Below are positions 12,138-23,662 of a DNA stretch of 64,000 bases, one piece after another (the stretch's first letter is position 1; each line of letters starts with the position of its first letter). The DNA comes from Auriscalpium vulgare (Eukaryota > Basidiomycota > Agaricomycetes > Russulales > Auriscalpiaceae), in NCBI GenBank assembly GCA_019915015.1, contig JAHBBC010000014.1, positions 186,001 to 250,000 of the forward strand, in the 5' to 3' direction. A model generated the notes under the pieces. The model saw only the letters and a program-made list of their open reading frames with translations. It was not told where the DNA came from and did no database searches. Both the position numbers and the translations under genes were made by a program.

Positions 12138-13363
12138 ATGGTCATTCCCTGCGTCACAAGCGATGGGGTCCACTTCATTACCAGCCTCGAACAGTCACAT
12201 CCATTCAGCGCTAAGCACACATGCGTTGGGCTTGAGGCCGGCGTGCCTTCACGCAGGCTTCTTTCAAAGCCCAGTTTCTCTCCGATCAAGAACTTCGCCT
12301 CAACAAAGAAACTCTGCACTGTCATCTCCGACGCTCTGATAGGTGAGGCTAGGGTTAGTCCCAATTTCCGAGGCTGACGGGTATTCACAGCGCACACCGA
12401 AGCTTATACCAAGGCGGACGTCCTTCATCGCGACGTCAGCTCCAGTACTATCAAGATCGACGAGCACGGACGTGGCTTGTTGGTCGACTGGGATCTCCCT
12501 ATGGCCGTTCGCGCCCCGTCTGAGTTTCGAGCAGTGAGTGCTTGCCTCTGCTCTACTACGAGTGAGAAGCTGAAAACGTTCAATAGGGAACCTGGCAGTT
12601 CATCTCAGCTGCCATTCTCTTCGATCCCCTTGAGAAGGAGCATGGACTGCCCGACGACCTGGAGTCGTTCTGCCACGTCCTCGTTTACAATCTCGTCAAG
12701 CATCGCCCGACTAAATTCAGCCAGCTGTACGCACAGATCGAATTCGTCTTTGACAATTTCGTCGAGACGCACGACGGAACTATCGTCGGCGGCAGAGGTA
12801 ACATGAACTTCTTTGCCGGCGGCGAACTACCGCCCAAAGGCTTCAAAGACTCTCTGCCTGCTCCATGCGTGGAAGCAGTTGAAGCACTTCGCGCGTTGTT
12901 CAAACCCCTCTACAACGATTCCGAGCAAGATGCCCCTAGCCCCGAGGACGTGCAGGCGATCTTCTACAGGAGCCTGAGCTCCAACAGGGATAACGATTGG
13001 TTCGCCGACGACCAGTCAGTCTATGCCCGTTATGCATACCCTCCGCACAAACGCAAGAGTTCATCGCCGTCGATATCTTTGAGATCTGTAATTTGTAGCC
13101 CACAACGTGAACCTATCATGCGCTATCACTCGCATCTATCTATGTACTCCAATCATCTGTTAACGGCGAGATGGCAGAATTTGAAGACCTCGCACCACCG
13201 GGCCGCCTTCCGACGCGTGAAATCATGTCAGCCGGATGGCCATGCAAGTGTACTGTATCCTCTCACCTCGAAAACACGTCACCCCATGCGTACGTACGGA
13301 CCAGGCTTTACAGTCAGTCCCTCATTTAAGCTTCCCACTGCCAAACCTAGTACCGAATCCTGA
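12138..13363 (+). CDS. FunK1-type kinase, N-terminally truncated (copy C)
   Basis: Third FunK1 copy. Exons about 12138-12343 (MVIPCVTSDGVHF... to CTVISDALIG), 12390-12532 (DVLHRDVSSSTIKIDEHGRG and LVDWDLP), then from about 12588 (GTWQFISAAILFDPLEKEHG...). Like copy B it lacks the N-lobe, and the catalytic loop has SSST in place of STGN, so the metal-binding Asn is lost. The last exon stays open past the usual C-terminus (YPPHKRKSSSPS) to a stop at 13363, running through the degraded 5' part of copy D. The natural stop may therefore be lost, or an intron removes it. Probably a non-catalytic relic or pseudokinase. Confidence 0.6.
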
Positions 13364-13397
13364 CACGGTGCGAATGAAGAATGCTATACGTTTTGCG

Positions 13398-14423
13398 CAG
13401 CGCACCAGCTGATATCGAGGACGAAAGCATGTTGCCTCCATTGGCGTGAGACGTGTGCCCAGTCAATCTCCCGGCTGGTCCTAGCACCGCTCAGGTTTCC
13501 GCTCGAGAATTTCACGTCGACAAAGCAACTTTGCGCCGCAATTTCTGACGCGGTGAAAGGCAAGTCTACGAATCCTCTGCGATATTCGCCTGCAGGGTTG
13601 ACTGTAATTCTCAGCGCACGCTGAAGCTTACACGCAGGCGCACATCCTTCATCGAGATGTCAGCTCCAGCACCATCAAGTTCGATGAGTGTGGACGTGGC
13701 TTTTTGATCGATTGGGATCTCCCCAAACTTGAAATCCTCGCCGCATCAGAGCCCCGTCGTCAGTGGCGAACAGTGAGAGCTTGCCTCACCTGCTATCAAC
13801 GATACACTGACAAAGTCGAATACTAGGGAACGTGGCAGTTCATTTCTGGTGCTATTCTCATGCGTCCGACCGAAAAGGAGCATGCGCTGAGCGACGACCT
13901 GGAGTCGTTCTGCCATGTTTTCGTCTACAATCTCGTCAAGCATCGCCCGACAAATTTCCTCTTGTTGTACACAGAGATCGAGTACGTCTTTGACAATTTC
14001 GTCGAGACGCGCGACGGAACTATTATCGGCGGCTTCGGTAAAAGGAGTTTCTTTGTCGGCGGTCATCTTCAGATCAAAGGCTTCAAAGGCTTCAAAGACT
14101 CTCCGCCTGCTCCATGCGTAGAAGCAGTTGAAGCACTTCGCGCGTTGTTTAAACCCCTCTACCACGATTCCGAGCAGGCTGCGGATACCCCAACTTCCAA
14201 GCACGTGCAGGTCATCTTCGATACGAGTTTGGACTCGAGCAGAGATAATGAATGGCCTGTAGACGACCGTTCACTTCAGATTTCCGATGCATACCCTCCG
14301 CGCAAGCGCAAGCGCGAGGTTGAGGAGGCAGTCACCGCCAAAAAATTGTTCCAGTCATCGTCTTCGTCGATATCTGTACCTTCGTCTGTACCTTCAGGAT
14401 CCAATGATGTATTCGTAGCCTGA
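13398..14423 (+). CDS. FunK1-type kinase, N-terminally truncated (copy D)
   Basis: Fourth FunK1 copy. The 5' part (about 13480-13700) is nearly base-identical, intron included, to the inverted copy B. Then come the catalytic-loop exon (ILHRDVSSSTIKFDECGRG, FLIDWDLPKLE), the last exon from about 13828 (GTWQFISGAILMRPTEKEHA) and the C-terminus, which resembles copy A (YPPRKRKREVEEAVTAKKLF, a Ser run), with the stop at 14423. It is thus a mosaic, with its front like B and its tail like A. It lacks the N-lobe lysine and the catalytic Asn. FKGFKGFK shows a small internal duplication (KGFKGFKDSPP against KGFKDSLP in C). Confidence 0.6.
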
Positions 14424-14439
14424 GCATACCTACCTCTAC

Positions 14440-14481
14440 ATATACTTACATATAACTCTCATATACTTACATATAACTCTC
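14440..14481. repeat. Two exact 21-bp tandem units
   Basis: ATATACTTACATATAACTCTC is repeated exactly, head to tail, at 14440-14460 and 14461-14481, just after the stop of FunK1 copy D. It is AT-rich and within the likely 3' UTR or terminator region. Confidence 0.85.
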
Positions 14482-14509
14482 ATCACATTTGCACTGTTGC
14501 CATTCCCCA

Positions 14510-14790
14510 GAGCAGTACGACAGAATGATTCACTGGAAACCGCAAAGTACAACGAGACGATTCAGCAGCACGGATAGCAGACCAAGCATCTCTACCTCAT
14601 TTCAAAATGCGGGAAATTTCAAAGTCTCTCAAGCCGCAACGTCGCACTTACCTCCCGCCCGCCCGAGCGTAATGTTGAGGTGGTACTGCCTGCGGGTTGC
14701 GCCATACGTGGGGAAGACCGCGCCTTGCTCCCTGGTGACCGGTGACGACGGACGAAATGACCACGGACTTCGACGCGGATCTGACGTTGG
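14510..14790 (-). pseudogene. Tyrosinase 3' tail relic, inverted copy
   Basis: Read on the minus strand this segment repeats the tyrosinase tail: the codons for a GADFPTYG-like stretch appear one frame off (GARRGLPHVWR, PPQHYARAGGR), followed by the GACGTTGCGGCTTGA end. The 3' flank then matches 4070-4210 in inverted orientation. No copper sites are present. It is the outer edge of the right arm of the inverted arrangement around PTC7. Confidence 0.65.
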
Positions 14791-15164
14791 AGACGGAGGA
14801 AACGATAGGCATATAAGCAGGAGTTACCGGTGTATCTGCAGACAGAGACATGGTGATGAAATGCTGCACAGTGACAGAGGAGATGAATAGGAGAACCCGT
14901 TGAAAAATGACGTCAGCCCGTAGGCCTGGACGGCCATTCCAACCGAGCGGCTGGATAAGAGCTGGATAGGCAACCACGCAACATTGGCATGCACTGCAGT
15001 CTTGTCCGTCATCGTCTTTGCGTCCGAATTCTTGAATCTCTGACACCGCCGACCGCAAATACACGTCGGCGTCCCACAACTCAATTAATTCACAGTCTGG
15101 GAATGGCACTTTTGCAGTCAATGAAGAATATGCCAAGGATATTCGATCACCTCACATTTATTTG
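14791..15164. other. No supported gene
   Basis: A minus-strand frame runs through this stretch into the tyrosinase-tail relic, but nothing in it resembles tyrosinase or another family I know. It also holds the 3' end of the FAD oxidoreductase transcript. Confidence 0.4.
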
Positions 15165-16886
15165 TCAAAACTCCCCCGCCAGGCGTTCGAGCGTCGCCTT
15201 CTTCCACAGCGCGTCCGAGACACGGTACACCGCAGGGAAACACTCACTGAGCTGCATCTCGTCCTCCACCCCAAGGATCATATACGCAAGTGCGCGACCG
15301 CACATCCATGCATGCACCATTCCCTCGCCAGAATACCCCGCAGCCATCCACTCACCCCCACCGACGGCACCCACCCCATTCGAGCGCCCCGAGATCTTGG
15401 GAGGGACGCGGCCCACCCATGGAAAGTCGTCCGCCGAGGCCCCCAGTACGCCCGTCCACAGCGCCATTACTCTGCTCTCGCCCCACCCTGCTTCCCCTTC
15501 ATCTCCGTCTAGCACGCCCTCCGCGCCCCAGTTCGCGTGCCCAAAGTACTCCGGCATCGCCCCGCCAACGTGGCTCGCAATGCCCGTGTGCGTGTGCGCG
15601 TCGTCCGCACACCCGACCTCCGCCAGGACCATGCGCCCCGCCGGCGCAGAGCCGCCGCCGAAGAGGAGGGTGCCGTGTGCGCCGGGCAGTTGCGTGAGGT
15701 AGTCCATCCCGTGCGGGTGGCCGTCGTAGAAAACGTGCGCACGCCCGCTGGAGAGCACCGTAGGGGCGAGCGCGCGCCCGGCGCGTTGCGCGCTCATGTG
15801 TGCGCGCACGGGCAGTATCTTCGGGCGCATGCCAGGAAGGAGGTGTGGGGCCCATCCGTTCGTCGCGTGTACGACGTGCGCTGCGGTGAGAGGACCACCG
15901 GGCGTATGGAGGATGTAATGCGGGGAGGCGGCGGATGGCGGGTCGATGGCGGTGCAGGGAGTCTGTGTGCGAAGGCGGAAGCTGTCTGGGGAGTGAGGTG
16001 GGCAGCGAGGAAGGCAAGGGTGACTTACGTGTCTGCGTATCGTGCGAGTAGGTTCAATAGGATGGAAGTAACCAGGCGATACGGATGTAATGCTCCTGCA
16101 AACACAGCGATCACGCCAACAATTTGGGGTGACAGAAGAAACCTCTGGAGAGACACGATCATGTACATGATCACGTTCAAAAATTGAACGTCCTGACGTA
16201 CCTTCACGGCATCCTCACCATCCACAGCGTACACATCGCGCGCCTCCTCTGGCATATCCGCCTTACACAACTCCAAAGCCGCCTTCATCTTTTCGTACCT
16301 CTCCAGCTCAAAGTGCACATCCAATCTCTCCACGGCACGGATCTGCGAACACTCCGTAGCGCCCTCCTCATTCGCGACGCGCATAAGCTCTTCCAGGTGC
16401 GCAAGCCGGAAGCGTACTATCTTGCGCGCCATGTCGATGCCATGGTCCTGCCTCAGCTCCGCGTAGTCATGGAACATGTCCGGAGCGATGTGTCCGCCGT
16501 TCCTACGTACGTACATTAGCCCCTGGTACAGTCGCACATATACTGCAAGAAGGTACGACATACCGCCCAGTCGCGCCGGAGCACGTCTCACGCGCTTCGA
16601 GCATGACCACCGAGAGCGGCGCGCCGTCACACTGGCGTGCGAGCAGCGCGCGAGCGCATGCGGTACCTGTGATGCCAGACCCGATGATTGCCACGTCCAC
16701 GTGGGGCGGGAGCGTGTCCTGGCGCGTCGCAAGGGGCGAGGCGGGTACCGTCCAAAAAGAAGTGGTCGGGTTATCGACAGGCAACCCAGGCGATTCCTTC
16801 AGGCGCGCCTCGACGGCGCGGAAGTCTGCGTCTATATCTGCCAGGAGACGGTAGACAAATTTGATGCGGGACGCAACGCTGCCCAT
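15165..16886 (-). CDS. FAD-dependent oxidoreductase of the DAO (D-amino-acid oxidase-like) family
   Basis: Flavoprotein of the DadA/DAO fold, oxidising an amine or amino acid; substrate not predictable. Start at MGSVASRIKFVYRLL (16886). Exon 1 carries the dinucleotide-binding motif VDVAIIGSGITGTACARALL and MLEARETCSGATGR. After an intron (GTATGT...GTAG) comes NGGHIAPDMFHDYAELRQDHG, then a short exon with GALHPYRLVTSILLNLLARY, then the C-terminal exon with LFGGGSAPAG, DDFPWVGRVP and the second FAD-contact region WMAAGYSGEGMVHAWMCGRA, with the stop at 15165. All motifs of the family are present. One splice junction before the last exon is uncertain. Confidence 0.82.
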
Positions 16887-17953
16887 GGTGGCAAGCGGGA
16901 CTGGGACCGGTGGCTGGACAGTGCAGCAGGGCTTTCTGGGGTAGATAAAGAGGTTAAAGTCTAGCACTGCATATGCAGATAACTCGCAGGCACCGTATAT
17001 CAGACCGGCAGCGAGGGCGCCCTGGGATACCTGTCCTCAGCCCTCCTCAGCACAGCCAAGTCGACAAATTGAGATGCTGTACTGCAACGCACCATCGGTT
17101 CCTCTTCTGCAGTCGAGCTGTCGCCTGATCTGTTCGGTAGACCATGCGTACGTGCGAAAGCCTGAGGGAGACTGATTACCAGTCACTGCGCGGCCCGCTA
17201 ACCAACATGTCTTGAGCAAGGATTGCGACCTAATCGTGTTTGCCCAGAAATCGCTGGGTACTTTGAGTGGGTCAAATTGATATGATATGGGAAACAACAT
17301 ACCATATTGTACTGTAGCCACTGCAAATTGTCCGCATACCAAGTCTCCGCAGTGCGCACTGCCCACAGCACAGCTCCCCCGCACAAAAGCCGTCCCTGAC
17401 ACGCGCGCTAGAAGGATCTTTGGTGCCATCTGCCTCCTACCCAACATCCGTTCGATCTTCTCGGAAGATGCAAGGCGACCTCATGACGCCGACACCGCAC
17501 CTGAGGGCCAGTGCTGCAGCTTCTCTCACCTCCGACCCACAGTATGTACTTCGGGGCATTGTAGCCGTGCCATTACTAGGATCCAAAAAGAAAGCAGTCA
17601 ATGGCTGACCAGCTGCCCTTGACGAGATTGTCCTCGGAAGACCGCCTTGCGCAGGGCAGCGGCATCGAGTAGCTTACGCTGAATGCAGGCCTTCGAAAGA
17701 GTCCGAACGGCGGCTTGTCAACTCGTATATCTTGCTGCAGGCAAGCACTTCGAGGAGTATGAATGGGGTGAGATGGTAGTATGCTCGCGTGTCAAGAAGG
17801 GGCCTCTCAAAGTAGGCTGCCGATCTTCGCGGTCCAAAATCGCGCTGGAAATCACGACGCAAGATTGGTCACTGTGAGAACTCCTAATATAACAGTATGG
17901 AAACTCTTGCAATGCCGCTCTCAGCACTCACAGACGTTTCTGGTCTTCCACGC
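16887..17953. other. Intergenic, no supported gene
   Basis: Upstream flank of the FAD oxidoreductase and downstream of NAA38. Several short open frames exist on both strands, but none shows a domain or splice-consistent extension. Confidence 0.45.
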
Positions 17954-18289
17954 TTACATGTACAGCCCATCGCCATCGCCATCGCCCTGCCCGTCCTCCT
18001 CCCTCTCGCCATCGCCCACTCCATCCGCCTGTATCTCTATGCTCTTCACCAGGCGCCACGGGACCATGAGCTGGCCGACAAATCGCCCACCCGGGTTCTC
18101 ACCAGGGCCGAGACGAAACTCGTCCGCGTTGACGAGGAGAACATTGAGGGCCTTGTCGGTGCCAACGAAAGTGCCCAAAAACACGCGACCGTCCGCAACC
18201 GCGATGCGGAGTGTCGATCGCAAGAGTGACTTGAGGAGCTCGATAGACGGTGTGCGCGGGGGTGTGGATGGTGAAGGCGGCGCGGACAT
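17954..18289 (-). CDS. Sm-like protein, NAA38/LSMD1 subunit of the NatC acetyltransferase
   Basis: 111-residue single-exon Sm fold. Auxiliary subunit that assembles with Naa30 and Naa35 to acetylate protein N termini at the ribosome. The Sm1 motif is LRIAVADGRVFLGTFVGTDK and Sm2 is the shorter GQLMVPWRLVKSIEI, the pattern of NAA38 rather than canonical LSm rings. The tail is an acidic Gly/Asp repeat (GQGDGDGDG). Start chosen at MSAPPSPSTPPRTPS, because the upstream open frame overlaps the divergent DPM1 gene. Could be another LSMD-type protein, but NAA38 fits best. Confidence 0.75.
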   Translation of the reverse strand: MSAPPSPSTPPRTPSIELLKSLLRSTLRIAVADGRVFLGTFVGTDKALNVLLVNADEFRLGPGENPGGRFVGQLMVPWRLVKSIEIQADGVGDGEREEDGQGDGDGDGLYM

Positions 18290-19557
<1,268 letters not shown>

Positions 19558-19765
19558 ATGTGCCCCACACTGATAACTTATTCGTGCGCGTAGATGAAAG
19601 AAACCCTTTGCGACCCTTGAATGTTGAGCTGACCATATATTATGCGCCTTTCAAAAGCGGAGATATGTGTCAATGCAGACGTTGAGAGCAGCGAGCGTCA
19701 GAGACTCGGTATATATATTGGCATTACTCATCGCGCGTTAACTTCCATGGCCTCCAAGCTGCCAC

Positions 19766-21899
19766 CTAGTCAGTGCGCCGCCTGCTGCTACTGGCCGCGT
19801 TTCCTTCACCATCCTCCCGCTTGCGCTTCTTGTCCTCCACGCGGCCCAAGCCCTCCTCGACGCGGTCCGGATACATGAGCGTCAGCATGTCCCAGTCGCG
19901 TTGCTTCGATATTAAGCCAGACGGTGAGGCGCCCTTGGCCCACTCAATATCTGGATTCATGAGGGCTGAGTACCGGGCCTCACCCTCCTTGCCCGCCCAG
20001 TCAAAATCAATGAGCATCGCGCGATTGTCGGCCGTCTTCAAGATATTCGGCCCCCGAAGATCACCATAGACATATCTGTTCTTGTGCAGGACGTCGAGCG
20101 CGGTTTTGACCTGGTCGTGTAATGGCGACGGCAGTCGGACTTTGGCCCCCTTGCGGAACGCCTTGGACACCACGCTGCCCTCGATGTAGTCCATAACGAC
20201 CATGTACAATCCTCCGACAAGGCGCGTGCACAAATGCAGTGTCGGCGCGAACTTCCGGTCGTGATCAGCGAGTAGGCGATGCGCGTCCGGGCAGTAACGC
20301 TCGCAGAACTTGACAACCACCTTCTTGCCAGAGAGCAAGCCAAGGTATAGCGGGCGCCGGAAGTCGTCCGCCTCTCGGTCCTCGTACTCGAGCAACGACA
20401 AGTATTCGAGGTGGTCCACCACCGCACGGTGCTCGGCGCTGACATCCTGGGGAAAGGTCGGTTGGGGCACCCACCCTATGTACGGCGAGTTTGCATCCGG
20501 GACCAGCCTCAGGTAGTAATCCCGGAGGGCGCGGTTCGCCCTGCGATATATGCGCAAAATACTTGCGAGGCGGAGGGCGCGCGTCTCGCAGCGCGGGCCA
20601 AGGCCGATGTGGATAAGGTCAGTAAGGTGCTCGGTCACTGGTCTTGGCATGAGGACAGAACCCTGGATGCCCAAGATATTGCCCCTGTAGTGAAACCAGG
20701 AAGGATGGACAAGCCGAAACCATGCGATAAGGCTTGTACTGTTGTAACGCAGTCAGTAGATGAGACAGATAGGATAGAGCAGGCATACAGCGTCTCCGAA
20801 CACTTCATCGCGCCATATTGCGCTTGCTTGCACGCCGGCATCGCCCCTGTACATGCCAAGCTTTCCTTCGACCACAGACTGTAACGCTGCCGTCGTAGGT
20901 GCTGCGTTCGGCGTCACATACGTGCATCCAAGTTCAGACTGGGGCGTATTGATAACGGGCGCGCCAAAAAGCGTAGACAGGTCGCCACGAATGGCCTCGA
21001 AGAGGTCGTTCTCGCTTTCATGGATGTCCGGCACCGCTGCGATCACCCGGGCGAGGGCCGCTGTGATGGTACCGTTGGTCGACTTCGTCGTCGCCGTCGC
21101 CGTGACTCAGATCGTCGAGGTATTCTGCATCGTCGACGCGTTTCATGTCGGCCACAAAGTTGGCGAAGGCGCTATGGAACAGTGTCACTGAAGGGCCAAT
21201 GCGACCCAGGCAACCATTGTAGATCGGACGGGTCCTATGGGCCCAGATGAAGTTGCTGGCGTTTCTTGCTATGGTTGACGGCGAAGAGGAGTCCTTTGCT
21301 TTTGATGTGGCAATATCGAGCTCTGCGCAGTCCATGGGTGGCCGTGGAAGGGGCTTGAACACGACACGCTCACCTTTGGACATCGAGAGGAGACCGCCCT
21401 TCGCCTCCGGTTTCAGTATTTTCTTGGGCTCTTTCTCCGACACCTCAGTCAGAAGGCGCGCTCCAGCTGCCGCAGAAACAATGGCGTACCCTTGGTGCAT
21501 TGGAAAATAAGATGTACCTGCTCATCATCGAGCGTTTCTCCGTCGAATATCTTCGACAACCTTTGGAAACCTATGTCCAGCACATCCGCGCGTTGACTTT
21601 CAAGGAGATCGATGACTCGTTGCTTCAGAGTGTTTGTTGGAAGGGCGCGTAGCTCGTAATCGACAGGCTAGCGGCCGAATGTTGAGTGAGCCCTGCGCAC
21701 CACAAGGTCAACGAGAACATACAACACGATACACGACGATGTCCTGCGGGTGGGCACCAAGCTCTCGGAACTGGTCAGAGTACATGGCGAACATTTCATC
21801 TGCAATGTTGGAAAGGTTGACGCGGCTCTCGGTCACATTGAGGGTGGTTTGGAGGTTGTAACGTTCGCCAACACGGTACAGCAGGTTGATGTCAGACAT
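19766..21899 (-). CDS. Crinkler-like protein with C-terminal kinase domain (copy 1)
   Basis: Multi-exon protein with an N-terminal header, a variable middle and a kinase-like end. Start MSDINLLYRVGERYN. Exon 1 ends ...DIVVYRV before GTATGT; exon 2 starts PVDYELRALP and runs to VHLIFQCTK, a header ending that resembles fungal CRN proteins. A long intron (GTACG... to GCGCAG) plausibly joins it to ELDIATSKAKD; that junction is my inference. The kinase part has GKKVVVKFCERYCPDAHRLL (ATP-site Lys), YVYGDLRGPNILK (catalytic Asp and Asn) and MLIDFDWAGKEGEARY. It ends in a basic tail (KKRKREDGEG). An intron of about 50 bases (GTATGCC...CTGAC...ACAG) precedes YKPYRMVSAC. The active-site residues suggest a functional kinase. 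Role unknown; CRN identity is a resemblance, not proven. Confidence 0.65.
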
Positions 21900-22179
21900 G
21901 GAACGTAGCCGTAGTCAGCGTGGGAGAGTTCTGAGTGGCACCACCGCGCCTTCCACCGTGTTTGGCATCCATCACACGTGTGCGCGCCTACCCTTTCCGC
22001 AGGGTGACAGAAAATTCGTTAGACCCTCGAGGGCTTGCAGACCATTTAAATTGATAGACATATTCGCGATAGTAGAAGTTACATATACTTTACAAAGTTA
22101 TTTAAGAAGAAAGTTATTTTCGTCGGAACCGCCGCCTTATCGTGAGAGAAGTACTTGTTATGTCGCACACCTTTGTGGC

Positions 22180-23662
22180 CTAGGCCTTGCTGCGAGTGAT
22201 CTTCCACAGCACGACGAAGATGGAGGCATCGCAGTGCCTGTACTCCGCGCCGAGCAGTGACTTCAGCTTCTCGGTCGCGGCAGGTGCGTTATCTATCAGC
22301 CTCGTTAGCGAAATCTCCGATTGTCAAATAAAGACGGCGTACAGAAAGGCAACTCGGGGAACAAGTGGTGGACGATGTGGCAGTGACCCATCTGTCAGTA
22401 AAACCGTGATGAGCACCCGGTGCACAGAGAGAGCCGAATGCGTGCTTACATTGTGCAGGAAAAACATGCCCTGCCAGCCGAGGAAGCTCCTGTCCATCGT
22501 TGACAGCTGCCCCTCGCGGTGCTCCGTCGGCGCGCCTCCATCGTCAGACTCCGTGTGCTGCAGGAGCACGGCCATCGAGATCCAGAAAGAGAAGAGCAAC
22601 CACGGGACGAAGTACACCTTGCACATCGTTGCCACGCCGATCCGGGAGCATGCATAATACAAGAGGCCCGCAACGCCGAGCAGTCCCGCGTCGGAGACGA
22701 CGGGGGCTGAGTAGCCCCCGGGCGCACAGGATGAGGCTACAAAAACCGTGAGGGTGAGTGGCGCGGTGAAGTTTTGATGCGCGAACTTACGGGACTGGAA
22801 GGTAACAGCACGCCACAAGCTATTCAGGCGCTGCAGAACGAGTGCCGGCACGAGGTAAAGCGGCGTATCCTTGATGGACTCCCAGGCAGTGTCGTCATCC
22901 TCGCCATGTTCCTCCAGAAGGGGAGACGACTCGGAGTCGTGACCGCTGAAGTCCGGGACGTGTTAGAGCCATGATGTAGGATATACTTCGTACTCACTGC
23001 TCGGGTTTTCCTCCTAATGCATGGGCATGATTCATGTGGTGCAATATGTGCGCATGGCCCCAGCTGAGGTACGGCATACCGAGCGCCGTGTGGACAACCT
23101 GCGCAGATGTCATGAGTCGGGTCTTTCGCGGAAAGAGATGAGAAATTCGCACAAAACCCACGACGTCGCTAACTTTCTTCGAGGATGAGAAAGCAGAGTG
23201 ACCGCACTGTCACAACTCGGATGAGCACACCGACAGACAGTAATTAGGATGCTAGGGCCCACCTCGTGCCCCATGACCCAGAGACCGGCAAAGACGAGGC
23301 CCTGGAACCACCAGCTGCGAGTGCACGTCAGAAAACAAAGTGAGGCGGTAGGAGGACAGTGCTACTCACTACAATCCCCACAGCACAACGCGCGCTGCGG
23401 TCGTAGGCGCCTCACCTAGCTCGGCGACATGAAGCCAGTTGTCGGCGAAGTAGGCTCCGAGTCCAAGCGAAATGGCCAGAACCAAATCACGAAGAAGATA
23501 CAGGCAGCTCTTGAAAGTCGAACGGGCGAATAGCTCAGGCGGGATAGCTGCCTTGATATCGCTCAGCGTCCTATCGCAAACCGTCAACATCTCGTCGTAG
23601 GACCAGTAAAGGCGCGCATACCTGCCACCCACGACAAACGGCTCATCCGGTGAAACGCCCAT
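22180..23662 (-). CDS. Membrane fatty acid desaturase, frameshifted C-terminus (copy 1)
   Basis: Di-iron desaturase of the delta-12/omega-3 fungal type, introducing a double bond into acyl chains in the ER. Start MGVSPDEPFVVGGRY; SDIKAAIPPELFARS is the usual pre-membrane segment. Histidine boxes: GLWVMGHE|CGHSAF (split by an intron), HILHHMNHAHA, and GHCHIVHHLFPELPFC. Hydrophobic segments lie around YLLRDLVLAISLGLGAYF and LLGVAGLLYYACS. After box 3, a replaced stretch two bases longer than in copy 2 shifts the frame and gives a stop at 22305-22307, so the conserved last ~35 residues (ending at an ancestral stop at 22180) are not read. Catalytic boxes remain, so it could be partly functional or decaying. 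Confidence 0.72.

Noticed and set aside
12803..13363. FunK1 C and D as one fused double gene
   Set aside because: C's last exon does stay open into D's 5' region, but that DNA corresponds to a separate FunK1 5' part in other copies. A shared transcript is possible but not shown.
15537..16187. Plus-strand frame of 216 codons
   Set aside because: Shadow of the FAD oxidoreductase, whose FAD motifs and splice phases identify the minus strand as coding.
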